Origin: Microcaldota archaeon
GTDB lineage: Archaea > Micrarchaeota > Micrarchaeia > Anstonellales > Anstonellaceae
Direction of reading: 5' to 3'
Assembly (NCBI GenBank): GCA_026413805.1
Contig: JAOAKE010000002.1
Location: 1-64,000 of the forward strand
DNA length: 64,000 bases
A program made the translations under genes and the position numbers. Numbering within the stretch: position 1 is the stretch's first letter; every line of letters begins with the position of its first letter. Below are positions 1 through 9,600 of this stretch, piece after piece. The notes beneath the pieces are model-generated. The model had not been told where the DNA came from, did not search any database, and was given only the letters and a program-made list of their open reading frames with translations.

Positions 1-408
1 TACACTGTCTCAGAAGCCACCCATGAGGACTACTATACCACATTTTCAGGAGACTGCGATGAGAATGGCCAAATAACCCTCACACCAGGGGAAACAAAAG
101 TCTGCAACATCACCAATGAGGAAAAGCCTTCCAAGCTGATAGTCAACAAGGCAATAATCAACCATGGAGGAAGCGCCACCTATGAGACCTTTGCACCCTA
201 CAAGGTAGGAGACACTGCTGTTGAGCTTGGCCAAGAATACACCTTTGACTCAGGCACCTACACTGTCTCAGAAGCCACCCATGAGGACTACTATACCACA
301 TTTTCAGGAGACTGCGATGAGAATGGCCAAATAACACTCACACCAGGGGAAACAAAAGTCTGCAACATCACCAATGAGGAAAAGCCTTCCAAGCTGATAG
401 TCAACAAG
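1..408 (+). repeat. 258-bp tandem repeat inside the surface-protein gene
   Basis: Bases 1-150 and 259-408 match at 149 of 150 positions (one C/A difference, in the ATAACCCTC/ATAACACTC stretch). The period is 258 bp, or 86 codons. A third copy of the central 74 bp (46-119) recurs without change at 565-638. It carries the CCC version of the variable site, so copies 1 and 3 agree against copy 2. That pattern fits recent duplication plus gene conversion. The array probably continues upstream of the window. Confidence 0.9.
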
Positions 409-1395
409 ATAGTTATAAATAACAACGGAGGCACTTTAACAGCAGAAGCATTTCCACTATTTGTAAATGGTGCGCCCATAATATCTGGTTCAGAAAAAAC
501 ACTTGACTCTGGGGCATATATTGTATCAGAAATACAGCAACCCGGTTACATGTTGGTTAGCTACTCAGGAGACTGCGATGAGAATGGCCAAATAACCCTC
601 ACACCAGGGGAAACAAAAGTCTGCAACATCACCAATGACGACATCTCACCTAAACTTATAGTCATAAAGCGTGTAATAAATGACCAGGGAGGCAAAGCTA
701 CTGCATCTAATTTCACAATCTATGTAAATGGAACTAACGTTTCTTTGAGCTCTTTCAGAGGCTCTGAGAACGGAACTATTGTTTATCTCAATCCAGGAAC
801 TTACAACGTGTGGGAAACTAATGTATCTGGTTATATAGCTAGTTTCTCAGCTAACTGTTCAGGCACAATCTCGATAGGTGAGACAAAAACCTGCATAGTT
901 ACAAACAACGACATCTTGTTAACAAGCAGAAGCCAAGGTTTCTGGGCAACTCATTACGAGGCAGCAAGCAGGGTGTGGCTCCAAATTCCGCCGGCGCAGC
1001 GAATAATTGGAACACATGACATGGGTAATGGCCCGAACATCTCAGATGTTGGTGAGATGGAAGGCAGTTTCTGGTCAAATATCGCTAAAAAGAGCAATGG
1101 CGCTCAGCGCACACAGCTTGACAAGGCACGGATGGCGCTGCTACAACAGCTTATAGCCGCTATGCTTAACGTACAGGCATTCGGCACTTATGGCGGAGAT
1201 GCACTTATATCTCGAGGCAAGGCTGCATTTGTTTCAAGTAACATCACAGCCATTCAGTCTGCTACATTAGAACTTGATGCCTTCAACAACGCAGGTGATT
1301 CCTACCCATTCCCACCAGGCTTTAATCCAGGCAAAGCAGACCCACAGACAGCCAAAGCAGTGGCAAACTATACCTTCTGGGACACTCTGCCTTAA
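1..1395 (+). CDS. Repeat-rich surface protein, 3' part (5' end outside window)
   Basis: The frame is open from base 1 and ends at a TAA, giving 464 visible residues. The first part consists of tandem beta-sandwich modules of about 86 residues. Each runs from K-L-I-V-N-K through a G-T-Y-T-V-S-E segment to G-D-C-D-E-N-G-Q and P-G-E-T-K-V-C-N-I-T-N, like the prealbumin-like/SpaA-type modules of cell-surface proteins. A paired Cys recurs in each module (GDC and KVC), suggesting a disulphide. The last about 155 residues form a different domain starting near S-Q-G-F-W-A-T-H and ending N-Y-T-F-W-D-T-L-P, found as a C-terminal domain in secreted archaeal and bacterial proteins. No C-terminal membrane anchor is visible. 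Modules are nearly identical at DNA level. Adhesin or stalk function is inference. Confidence 0.8.
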   Translation, partial: YTVSEATHEDYYTTFSGDCDENGQITLTPGETKVCNITNEEKPSKLIVNKAIINHGGSATYETFAPYKVGDTAVELGQEYTFDSGTYTVSEATHEDYYTTFSGDCDENGQITLTPGETKVCNITNEEKPSKLIVNKIVINNNGGTLTAEAFPLFVNGAPIISGSEKTLDSGAYIVSEIQQPGYMLVSYSGDCDENGQITLTPGETKVCNITNDDISPKLIVIKRVINDQGGKATASNFTIYVNGTNVSLSSFRGSENGTIVYLNPGTYNVWETNVSGYIASFSANCSGTISIGETKTCIVTNNDILLTSRSQGFWATHYEAASRVWLQIPPAQRIIGTHDMGNGPNISDVGEMEGSFWSNIAKKSNGAQRTQLDKARMALLQQLIAAMLNVQAFGTYGGDALISRGKAAFVSSNITAIQSATLELDAFNNAGDSYPFPPGFNPGKADPQTAKAVANYTFWDTLP

Positions 1396-1557
1396 TTTTA
1401 GTTCGCCCAGAGTTTCTTCCTTTTTCTTCAGTCTTTTAAGTATTTTTCTAATCTTTGGGATAATTAACTAGCATTCACTCAAAATGAGCATCTGGGAAAA
1501 CAACAAGTCGTCAGAATACTTTTGATATATTTCTACAAATAGTCAAACGCCATCCTA
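1396..1557. other. Intergenic stretch with T-rich run, no gene seen
   Basis: After the surface-protein stop there is a pyrimidine-rich run around 1410-1440 (several T tracts), which would serve as an archaeal T-tract terminator. No open frame, RNA fold or repeat was recognised in the rest. Together with the decayed gene that follows, it forms the about 430-bp gap before the transporter gene. Confidence 0.35.
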
Positions 1558-1800
1558 TCAAATCTCTATTTTCTTTTCCTTTTCAGGCACGATAATATTT
1601 GCATGGAATTTCTTGAATCCCTCGGCATTCTGCGTGTGCATCGGAATAAGCAATTGCGGCTTAACGTTATTTACCATTAAATACGCTCCTTCGGTCAGCT
1701 TAACGAATTAGCATCAGCCCGTCCGTCTCAAATCACAGGCTTTCGCCTCATTGATCACTTCCGTCATCATCTGCAAGAAGATTTTGCAGCCGAAACTATT
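1558..1800 (-). pseudogene. Decayed C-terminus of an RNase J/beta-CASP-like metallo-beta-lactamase protein
   Basis: On the minus strand the stretch from about 1705 down to a TGA at 1558-1560 translates as V-K-L-T-E-G-A-Y-L followed by V-K-P-Q-L-L-I-P-M-H-T. It then reads G-F-K-K-F-H, I-I-V-P-E and K-K-I-E-I. This is the usual C-terminal end of archaeal beta-CASP/RNase J-type nucleases (lysine-proline, IP(M/I)HT(E/Q), terminal KIEI). The same frame upstream is interrupted by TGA and TAA near 1700-1711, and nothing like the catalytic HxHxDH core is present in the window. It is therefore a remnant. The identification rests on one short conserved motif. Confidence 0.45.
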
Positions 1801-1829
1801 CTTAATGTTTGCTTCTAAAAATAGCTTCA

Positions 1830-2936
1830 ATGAAGCTTAAGCCAATCCATAAAATAAAGAATAGCCGCCACTCCAACGGCGTAGTGCTCGCCCTTGAGGA
1901 GAGGGGCTTCTGCGCAGTAATCTGCAAGAACAAGACGCAGTGCGCAGAATCTTCCAAGATAGAATCATTCTACCCCCTAATCAAAAACGCCTCCATTGGC
2001 TGGATAGACTTTGTGATTGACGACTTTGAAAAAGGGGCAATTGAAGAGGCAACTAAGCTTGGGTTTTCAAAATTGCTTGTCAAGAACCTAATCAAGCACC
2101 CTCGCTCTGGCTACGAAGATTTTAATGATGAAATGGGGCTGAAGATCCCTGCCATTCACGTTGATGGGTTTAATGTCTCTCTTGACCCCCTTCTCATTTT
2201 GATTCGCAAAAACATGATAGTCACGCTGCACACCTCTGAGACCAAGCGCTTTTTCAGGGTTCGCCGCTATGCAGAAACGCTCCTTCGCAAGCTGCCCAAA
2301 GAGGCATCCCAGCAGGATAAAATAACCCTCCTTTTGGTAAGGATAATTGGCGAGAACAACGCAAGAAACTTTGACTATCTGCAAATAATTGAAGAAACAG
2401 GCGATGCTCTTTCTCAAAAATTGTCGGATACATTTACTCCCAGAGAGCAACTCAGCAAAGAGATATACCACATGAAACATGCTCTAATACAGTATCTTGG
2501 AGGATTGTGGGCAACAAGCGATGCATTAGTTTCCCTGCGCCATGGCGATGCAGACCTGCTTACTGATGATGAAAAAATATTGGGAAGGATTACTGGGCTG
2601 CTAAGTGATGTGCATTCTCAAATAGACCTTGCTGAACACCTTTCAGATGTTCTTGCCTCAGGCATGGAAGTCCTTCAATCAATCTACAACAACCAGCTTC
2701 AGATCCTCAACAACAGGCTGGCTTTACTGGTCGGCTACCTAACTATAATTGGCACTGCATTGCTTGTCCCAAACACTATTGCAACAGTCCTTGGAAATTC
2801 TGCTTTCAACATGGGAGAATCAGACGTTGGGTGGTATCTGGCGCTGCTTTTAATCTCAACTATATTTTCTACTATCTTGGCTTGGTGGTGGGTCAAAAAG
2901 ATGGGCTTCCTCCCTCGTGGGCCTGATGTAGGGTAG
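1830..2936 (+). CDS. CorA-family divalent cation transporter-like protein
   Basis: 368 residues: a large soluble N-terminal region followed by a long alpha-helical stretch (N-I-Y-N-N-Q-L-Q-I-L-N-N-R type, about residues 270-310) and two hydrophobic helices at the extreme C-terminus. This is the CorA funnel architecture (Mg2+/Co2+ uptake channel in the cytoplasmic membrane). The signature Y-G-M-N after the first helix is not intact; the corresponding place reads V-L-G-N-S-A-F-N-M, so ion specificity is uncertain. I chose the ATG at 1830 (MKLKPIHK) over a TTG seven codons upstream because the upstream codons add nothing conserved. The next gene starts within 11 nt, suggesting co-transcription. 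Confidence 0.7.
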   Translation: MKLKPIHKIKNSRHSNGVVLALEERGFCAVICKNKTQCAESSKIESFYPLIKNASIGWIDFVIDDFEKGAIEEATKLGFSKLLVKNLIKHPRSGYEDFNDEMGLKIPAIHVDGFNVSLDPLLILIRKNMIVTLHTSETKRFFRVRRYAETLLRKLPKEASQQDKITLLLVRIIGENNARNFDYLQIIEETGDALSQKLSDTFTPREQLSKEIYHMKHALIQYLGGLWATSDALVSLRHGDADLLTDDEKILGRITGLLSDVHSQIDLAEHLSDVLASGMEVLQSIYNNQLQILNNRLALLVGYLTIIGTALLVPNTIATVLGNSAFNMGESDVGWYLALLLISTIFSTILAWWWVKKMGFLPRGPDVG

Positions 2937-2946
2937 AATGGTTTTG

Positions 2947-3444
2947 ATGGCAATTGATTTTTCGCTTGGCATATCCTGGCAGTTCGGTGTCCTCGCAGTT
3001 GCTTCTATGCTTATTTTTCCGTTCTTTAAAGGCAGGTATGCATTTGTGCTGGCAGCGCTTGGCTATTCTCTGGTTGACGTCGTGCCCGCGATTTTCGGCG
3101 CGCCAACAATCGGGCTTTGGACGCTGACTGGCGCACTCACATGGGGGCTGGTAGGACTGTTATTTACTCTCCAAAAGCCAAACGGCTCGCCCCTTACTTT
3201 CGCAAAACTCGGCATTGCAGGAACATTGGTTTTTGATGCAATCACAGGCCCAATTCTTTCCCCTCTTTTATGGGGCATGTCATTTGAGGAGGCGCTTCTT
3301 GGGCAGATTCCATTCACAGCAAAGCACCTCTTTGGCATTACTGCAGTTTCAGTTCTGGCAGCCCCATTTGTTTTTCCTTCCGTGAAAAAGTTCCTAAGCC
3401 GAATAAATTCAGCAGCCCTCAAGCCGCAAATCTCTGCAGGGTGA
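2947..3444 (+). CDS. Small integral membrane protein of unknown function
   Basis: 165 residues with about five hydrophobic segments (e.g. L-A-V-A-S-M-L-I-F-P-F-F, F-V-L-A-A-L-G-Y, L-T-G-A-L-T-W-G-L-V-G-L-L-F, I-A-G-T-L-V-F-D-A-I, I-T-A-V-S-V-L-A-A-P-F-V-F). The layout loosely resembles small S-component-type transporters (ECF family), but no binding motif was recognised. An in-frame ATG at 2938 is possible. I prefer 2947 because the leader TGGTTTTG before it resembles the GTGGT-N4 start element used elsewhere in the window. It lies between the CorA-like gene and the JAMM gene with minimal spacing. Confidence 0.6.
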   Translation: MAIDFSLGISWQFGVLAVASMLIFPFFKGRYAFVLAALGYSLVDVVPAIFGAPTIGLWTLTGALTWGLVGLLFTLQKPNGSPLTFAKLGIAGTLVFDAITGPILSPLLWGMSFEEALLGQIPFTAKHLFGITAVSVLAAPFVFPSVKKFLSRINSAALKPQISAG

Positions 3445-3448
3445 GCCC

Positions 3449-3829
3449 ATGGAGATTTTAATCAAGCGCCAAGCGCTTCTCTCAGCGCTGGCGGGGGCAA
3501 AATCAGCTCACCCAAATGAGTTTCTTTGCTTGCTCATTGGAAGGGAAGAAGATGGAAATATATTCATAGAAGACACCCTTATCCCGCCGGGAATCAGGGT
3601 ATTTGAGCACTCATCCTATTATTCGGAGTGGATGCAGCCGCTTATTTCAGGAGTGGTCGGGACATTCCATTCCCATCCAAATGGAGAGAAAACACCCTCT
3701 AAGGCAGACAAGGAGCTTTTTTGGAAAAAAGGGGGAATAAACATGATAGCCGCTTATCCATATTCCTTGGATGATGTCGCCGCTTACCTCGGCGGCAGAA
3801 AGATGGCCGAATTGAAGATAACAGATTGA
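3449..3829 (+). CDS. JAMM/MPN-domain metalloprotease (Mov34/MPN/PAD-1 family)
   Basis: 126 residues, essentially a single MPN+ domain. The zinc/catalytic set is complete: Glu24 (P-N-E-F), then H74-S-H76-P, Ser84 and Asp87 in exact H-x-H-x7-S-x2-D spacing. Family members remove ubiquitin-like modifiers (SAMPs in archaea) or act on Cys-containing substrates; the actual substrate here is unknown. A GTGAG start-site element overlaps the upstream stop, so the gene is probably translated from the same message as the membrane protein. Length is normal for a stand-alone archaeal JAMM protein. Confidence 0.85.
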   Translation: MEILIKRQALLSALAGAKSAHPNEFLCLLIGREEDGNIFIEDTLIPPGIRVFEHSSYYSEWMQPLISGVVGTFHSHPNGEKTPSKADKELFWKKGGINMIAAYPYSLDDVAAYLGGRKMAELKITD

Positions 3830-3883
3830 ATTGCCTTTGTGTTTATTTAGTGGCAATAAATGGTCAAGAGGAAAAACGATCTA

Positions 3884-3893
3884 TTTATAAATA
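3884..3893 (+). promoter_or_regulatory. TATA box of the coiled-coil gene
   Basis: TTTATAAATA about 60 nt upstream of the ATG at 3953, in an AT-rich stretch. Archaeal transcripts start about 25 nt downstream of the box centre, predicting a roughly 35-nt leader that contains a strong GGAGGGG ribosome-binding site (around 3940). Confidence 0.5.
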
Positions 3894-3952
3894 TTTGTGG
3901 TAATAAAATAAAACAAGTGGTATAACTATAATAGTGTCCAGGGAGGGGTATA

Positions 3953-6301
3953 ATGGAAAATGAAGAAACTGCCCCCGAGGGGCAGGAAAAACAGGAATTG
4001 GGAAAGAACATCTACGATTACATTACTGAAAAGGAGCTTCGCCAGTACAGGAGCATGAATGCAGAGGAGCTTTTAGCCAAGCGAAGGTACTTTGAAGAGG
4101 AGATTGAAAGGCTAGTGAAAGCAAGGAAAGAAGAACCAAGATATTACCTTGACCGAGATCGCGCCCGCCTTATTGAAGATTTTAAGAATAAGATGCAGAT
4201 AATTGATTCCCTGCTTGCCCAGGCAGAAGCAGCCGATGCCGAGGAGCTTGACGCTGCTATTGTAGAAACCATCCAGAAGCACATTTCTTTGATTACCGAT
4301 AAAATGAAGCAGAATGCAAAGGAGATAGAAGCCTTGCAGCTCGAGATAGAGCAGGCTCCCCAAGCAGCTAAAATAAAAGAGCAAGAGGAGGCCATAAAGA
4401 AAAGGCAGAATAGGCTTGAAGCATGGGAAAAGGGATGGAAAGCAAAGCGGGAAGCTCTGAACAATGAGAAGGAAGAGCTCGAGGCTAAGCTTGAGAAGCA
4501 CCTTGCGTTCATCGCAAGGCTTGGCAAAAGAAAAATGCTTAGCGAGGATGAACTAATCGTAAAGCAAAATATTGAGGAGGAAGCAGAGGAAATAAAGGTG
4601 CAAATCGCCAAAGTTACTGCCAAAATAATCAAATTTGAAAAGAAAATAGAAGAAAAAACTCTTTCTTTAAACGAAGAGATAAGCAAGCTTGAAGCAGCGT
4701 TGTCCGCAATTAAGAAAGAAATAGAGAGCGAAGTAGCCAAAAAGAAAGAAAGGCTTCTCCAGCTGGAAGCTTTGAACGAAGAGCTCAATCGCCATCTTGA
4801 AGCAAAGGTGAGATTTCTACAAAGCCACGGGGTTGAAGTTGAAGAAACAAGCAAAGATGGTGCTAAAACAAGCAAAGATGGTGCTAAATTAATCCTTCCT
4901 AAAGAAGTTCCAAAAGAAGTCGAACCTAACCAAAAGGAGCCTAAATTACTCCCTCCCAAAAGAGTCCCAGAAGAAATTACGCCTGACCAAAAGGAGCCAG
5001 GCGAAACTGTCCCGACCAATAGCGCGGACCCGACTAGGGTAATTAGCGACTATGTTGCATTGCTTCGAGCAAAGGAAAAGTGGCGAAATCGCTTTAAGGG
5101 CAATTTCATGCGCAGAATTCTCTTAGTACGGAAGGACGATGCAGTTCTTGCAAACGAAAACCAGATTCGCCAAGACTTCCGAGAGCTTGTGCGAGAGACT
5201 CTCAATGCTTCCCCCCAAAGAAATGCTGCCCTTAAATCAATCTACGAGGACATAGGAAATAGGCTGAACCGGGGAGACAACGTCACTAGCTTAGAAAAGA
5301 CACTAAGGTGGCTGCGAAAGCCGGCAGTGGCAATCGGAAGGGTTGCGATAGGTGCCGGTCTAGTCGCTCTTGGCTCACTATCAGGAGGGGCAGTAGGAGT
5401 GGCAGCGATTGCCACAGGCGGCGTGCTAGGCGGAATCGGCCGCTTTGTTGGCGTAGATGCTGCATGGGATCGCATTCGGCATGCTTGGACTGGAAGGGAA
5501 AAGAACAAGCACGGGCTGGAATACGCAGCTTCTGCCCAAGTTTTCTACAACAATGTTTCTGGAGCTAAGCTAGAAGAACGCGTAAATGCAATTGGCACAG
5601 AAAATGTTGAAGGCACTGCAAACAATGTAGACAACGCCTTCATAAAATACGCTGAGAACACAGGAAAGAACAGGATGTGGAAGAGGCTGGCTGCATTGGC
5701 AGCTGCATTCATTCCTCCAATTGCTCTGAAATACTTAGCTGGAGGAGAGGCGCATCCACAGGCAGGCACAGGCAAGGCAATACAACCCAGTGAAACTAAC
5801 GCCTCACCCAAGCCAGCAGCAAGCGAAGTTCAGCCACAGGCAGGCACAGGCAAGGTCATCCCACCAGAAAAGGCTACTGCTCCGCCCAAGCCCGCCTCTG
5901 AAGGCTTCACTGTTCCTGACAAAGGTGGCATTTGGCATATCAGCGAGCAGATCGCACAGAAGTACATACCTGAATTCAAGCACCTCCCATCTGCCGATAA
6001 GAATGTCGTAGTTGATGCGATCAAAGACTACATAATCCAAGAAAAGGATAGGCTGTTTGAGCCACACGAGGTTATCCCCAGGCCGATTGAAAATGGCGGG
6101 CCATGGCTGAAGAAGGGAGCCGACATGGCCTTCAACAGAGAGGATCTATTAAAAGCAATAGAGAATGGGGTGCCAAAGAGGATTCGCGATATATTAGGCA
6201 CAGACCTTAAGGGAGGCATTCCAAGGCCAAAGAGCCTCAGCAGTGACATTATAGGCAAAGGACACATAAAGGCAGGAAGGGTAGCAGCCGGCAGGGTATA
6301 A
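3953..6301 (+). CDS. Long coiled-coil protein with Gly/Ala-rich hydrophobic segments, function unknown
   Basis: 782 residues. Residues about 40-285 are Glu/Lys/Leu-rich and strongly coiled-coil (E-E-A-E-E-I-K, L-E-A-K-L-E-K). A Lys/Pro/Glu linker (about 295-365) includes a direct S-K-D-G-A-K repeat and P-K-E-V-type repeats. A Gly/Ala-rich hydrophobic hairpin lies at about 455-500 and a second hydrophobic stretch at about 575-598. A Pro/Ala linker has two copies of Q-A-G-T-G-K, and a C-terminal domain follows. The strong GGAGGGG site supports the ATG. It converges on the MoxR-vWA operon, and the hydrophobic hairpin resembles that in the first protein of that operon, so a shared role at the membrane is possible. 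No family was recognised. Confidence 0.75.
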   Translation: MENEETAPEGQEKQELGKNIYDYITEKELRQYRSMNAEELLAKRRYFEEEIERLVKARKEEPRYYLDRDRARLIEDFKNKMQIIDSLLAQAEAADAEELDAAIVETIQKHISLITDKMKQNAKEIEALQLEIEQAPQAAKIKEQEEAIKKRQNRLEAWEKGWKAKREALNNEKEELEAKLEKHLAFIARLGKRKMLSEDELIVKQNIEEEAEEIKVQIAKVTAKIIKFEKKIEEKTLSLNEEISKLEAALSAIKKEIESEVAKKKERLLQLEALNEELNRHLEAKVRFLQSHGVEVEETSKDGAKTSKDGAKLILPKEVPKEVEPNQKEPKLLPPKRVPEEITPDQKEPGETVPTNSADPTRVISDYVALLRAKEKWRNRFKGNFMRRILLVRKDDAVLANENQIRQDFRELVRETLNASPQRNAALKSIYEDIGNRLNRGDNVTSLEKTLRWLRKPAVAIGRVAIGAGLVALGSLSGGAVGVAAIATGGVLGGIGRFVGVDAAWDRIRHAWTGREKNKHGLEYAASAQVFYNNVSGAKLEERVNAIGTENVEGTANNVDNAFIKYAENTGKNRMWKRLAALAAAFIPPIALKYLAGGEAHPQAGTGKAIQPSETNASPKPAASEVQPQAGTGKVIPPEKATAPPKPASEGFTVPDKGGIWHISEQIAQKYIPEFKHLPSADKNVVVDAIKDYIIQEKDRLFEPHEVIPRPIENGGPWLKKGADMAFNREDLLKAIENGVPKRIRDILGTDLKGGIPRPKSLSSDIIGKGHIKAGRVAAGRV

Positions 6302-6381
6302 GGCAAGCCTCTTGAACTAACAGGCTGCCTGCCCTTTAGCATTTTTGCTTCAAGTGCTTATTTCCCTCCCTTGATGTCAAT

Positions 6382-6663
6382 TTATGGGTGCAGTGCATTT
6401 TTCATTTTGACAACAAAAATATTTGCTTCCATCTCATCTGTGATTTTTTCAATCCACGAGTCAAGATATCTGTAAGGTGTTGGAAAATCCCTTTTTATTT
6501 TTTCTACTTCTTCCTTGAACGCCTTTAAGATTCTTTCCTTCCCTTCAACAGTTCTTGCAGAAAAAAACTTTTTTTGGAGGCCATTGACTCTTGCCTCAAT
6601 TTGCAAGTATGTTGGCGAAATCAGCACCGCATCACAGCGTTTCCGTGCCTCTTTTGCTTTCAT
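6382..6663 (-). CDS. Small helical protein, last gene of the MoxR-vWA operon
   Basis: 93 residues (MKAKEARKRC...), all-helical in appearance, with a charged central segment (K-E-R-I-L-K-A-F-K-E-E-V-E-K-I-K). The start at 6663 lies one base after the TGA of the giant upstream gene and is preceded by GATGTGAT. An in-frame ATG at 6684 overlapping the previous gene is the alternative. The tight coupling suggests a functional pairing with the giant protein. No family was recognised. Confidence 0.6.
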   Translation of the reverse strand: MKAKEARKRCDAVLISPTYLQIEARVNGLQKKFFSARTVEGKERILKAFKEEVEKIKRDFPTPYRYLDSWIEKITDEMEANIFVVKMKNALHP

Positions 6664-6664
6664 A

Positions 6665-9600
6665 TCACATCCCCCGCCTTTCATACATTATCCTTTCTAT
6701 CTCTTTTATTAGATTATCTGGGTCAACCTCAAACTCCATCCTTCTTTCCTCTATTGCCTTTGTGATGTAGGCCAGGGCCTCACCTGGCTTTTCAAAACTG
6801 CATGCCTTTTTGAAGAAGCCCTCTCCGAACACACCATCTACCTTGGCCTCCAAAAGAGCATAGTCTCCGCTGAAATACGCCTCTCTAAATTCCTTCTCAG
6901 CATTCGCAGCCTTAACCATCCATATAGCTGCCTCTGAACCTATTTGGTGTTGCGGCGGTTTTCCTTCTTCAACAAAAGCCTTGACGTCCATCATCACATC
7001 CCCTATCCACTTTGTCGGAGCATCAGCTACTGCAAGAGGGACTCCCAAGACTCGGTCAACAGTCTGGCGGCTGTCCTTGTTATAGTAAGTCCGTTCAGTT
7101 GGCATTGCGCGGATTATTTCTGCCATGGTTTCAACAAAAGGATCATTGAAGCCTATCCTTGCTTCCCCTACTACGAACTTTTTGGTCAATGGCTTCGCCC
7201 ACGGGACCTCTTCGGCATCCCTGGTCCCAAGACAATCACTGACGTAATAAGAAACCTCAAAGTGGGCTGCTCGCCTCAGTATGTTTATATTATATGTGAA
7301 AGAGTGGTCGCTGCCATTTATGTATAGATTCCCATTGTTTTCAGTTACGCAGAATGGGTGGTCCCCTCTAACTTTGCGCAGGTGGGGTATAAGCTCCTTG
7401 TATTCGGCACTCTGGACATTAGTGCAAACAACAGAGTTTCTCTCAACCTGTTTCTTCAAATCATATGCAAAGAGCATTTGCGGGAGCATAATATTCTGGA
7501 TATTTGAAAGGAGATGGCCCATGTCTCCAGTCGTTTTTGCATTTTTGAGAACATTCTTTAAGATAATAGAGATAAGCGCAAGGTCGCCAGTTATTCTACT
7601 TGGAGCAAGGAGGTCGGCAGCGAGCCCTGCGTATTCTTCTCTCAGGGGCGCCATGTTCTTTTCGCTTTTCGTTATTATTGAAGAAGCTTCAAGCAAGTCT
7701 CTTTCCATCTCATCAATTTTCTTCATCTTTTCTTCGGTCTCAAATTTGTTTAGGACTTTTCTCATGTAGCTGCAGATACTTTTTATATATCCATCCATGG
7801 CCTCTTTGATGCTGGCAGGGTCGCTTTTCCCCATTGCCTCTTCCAATTTCTGCCTGGCAGAATTCATCTCCCAAGTCATCTCCTCCGAGAAGTAGTCTTT
7901 CTGCAGCTCTACAACAGGCCGAGTCTGGAACCTTTTAGAATACTGCGCTACTGACCGCATCAGCGAGAGCCTGGCAATGAGAGCTCCATCGTGTTTTTCT
8001 TTAGTTTGGCCAACCAATTCTTTTTCAATATTCTTTTCAATTAGCTTAATCGCCTCTTTTAGCTCGAGATAGGCCAATCCCTTTGCCTTGAGCCTTTCAT
8101 AAATTGTAAAGGGCACTTCTATGGGCAGCGCCTTATTCTTAAGAAATTCTGCTGCAAATGTTGTCCCATTATCCAGGTCAAATCTCGCTATCTCTTCTAT
8201 ATATGGGTAATAGTAGTCAAGGGCCGTTCGCCTTTCTGCTATTTTTTTCGCAATTGCATTAGTTATCCATTCAACTGCGATTAGCTCTGGTCTTGATGTC
8301 AATATGAGCTCGTCCAACCTTTTTCCGCCATCCACATTGCACAGCCGCAGTATCAGCTTGTTTTTAGTTGGGAAAGTGGACCAAATTTCGTTTAGAGCAT
8401 CCTCCCCAATATTCGGGTTTTCCTTAGCAATGCTCAACTCCGTCTTGGCCACTTCCATCTTCAATCTCCACCCGACATCGCGCCCAGAGCGGATAGAGCG
8501 GATTTCCATCAAGTCAGATTGGGTAAATGGGTAGCCCCCCTCAGCAAGTTTCCTTATCAGCCTTAGCAGATGTGGCTCTTTTTTTGCCGCTTCAAAAAGC
8601 TTCTTTTTTAGCCCCACATCCACCCAATCTCTAACTTCATGGCCACTAAGAGTTAGCATCCCTTCCAATTCAAAATAAGTTTTCTTGTTTCCGCCCATCC
8701 ATTCATCAAGGAGGTTTAGGAATCGTTTGCGCTTGCCAGTCAACTCCAAAAGTTCATCAGGAGTCTTTGTGGAAATTTGGGGAAGGAACAGCACTAATTC
8801 CTCAATCGTCATCTTGCCAAGGAGGTCTACGCTTCGTAGGCACCTTGACTTTATCTCTTCAAAAGGGGTGCTAGGGAAAGCTTTCAGATACAGCTGTACA
8901 AGTTCTTTGGCGATCATTCCCGCTATGCTATTTGAGTGCTTAGAGAGGGCAGCAACAACCCCCTCGTTCCCAAGTATGTCTAGGATTTCAATTACCCGGC
9001 CATCTTCTAGGAAAGAGAAGCAGACTTCATCCACAAGGCTAACAAGGCTTAGGTTATTTTTGTTCTTTTCAAAAACGCCCTTTGCTAGTCTTGCTATCTC
9101 TTGGTTGCGCCCCAAGGCTATCCTTTCTACTGTTTCTGCAGCATACTCCCAGTCCTCTTTGATTCTGGGCCTGCTATCAGGTGCTTCAACGATTTCAGGG
9201 CGTCTTTCTTTTATTGGTTGTGCGCTTGAAATGATCGATTCGTAACCTCTTTTTATCATTTCGCTTTTTATATGGTCTAAAACTTGCGGGGAGGACTTCT
9301 CAAGGGCGGCATAGTAAAGCTCTCTTAGGAACTTCTCTCTGCTCTCTTTTGACATTTCCTCAGCACCCTTTATCAGTTTTCCTATTTCTTCTACTAAGGC
9401 CGGTTCCTCACCTCGCTTTGAAGACTCTTCTAGCCGATTCAAGAAGAAATCAAAAAACGATTTCATCATGACTTGTGCGCCTTTTTCATCCATCGCTTTG
9501 GCGTACTTTTCCTGCGCAGGAGAAAGCCTTGGCTTTCCAGTTACTTCGCCCGGCTTGATTTTTAGGCCGGTTACTCCCTTTGAAACAATCCGAGGCAGGC

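Noticed and set aside
5308..5568. Several open frames opposite or out of frame to the coiled-coil gene and the giant gene
   Set aside because: They overlap well-supported genes, have unnatural Ser/Pro/Arg-rich composition and lack ribosome sites.
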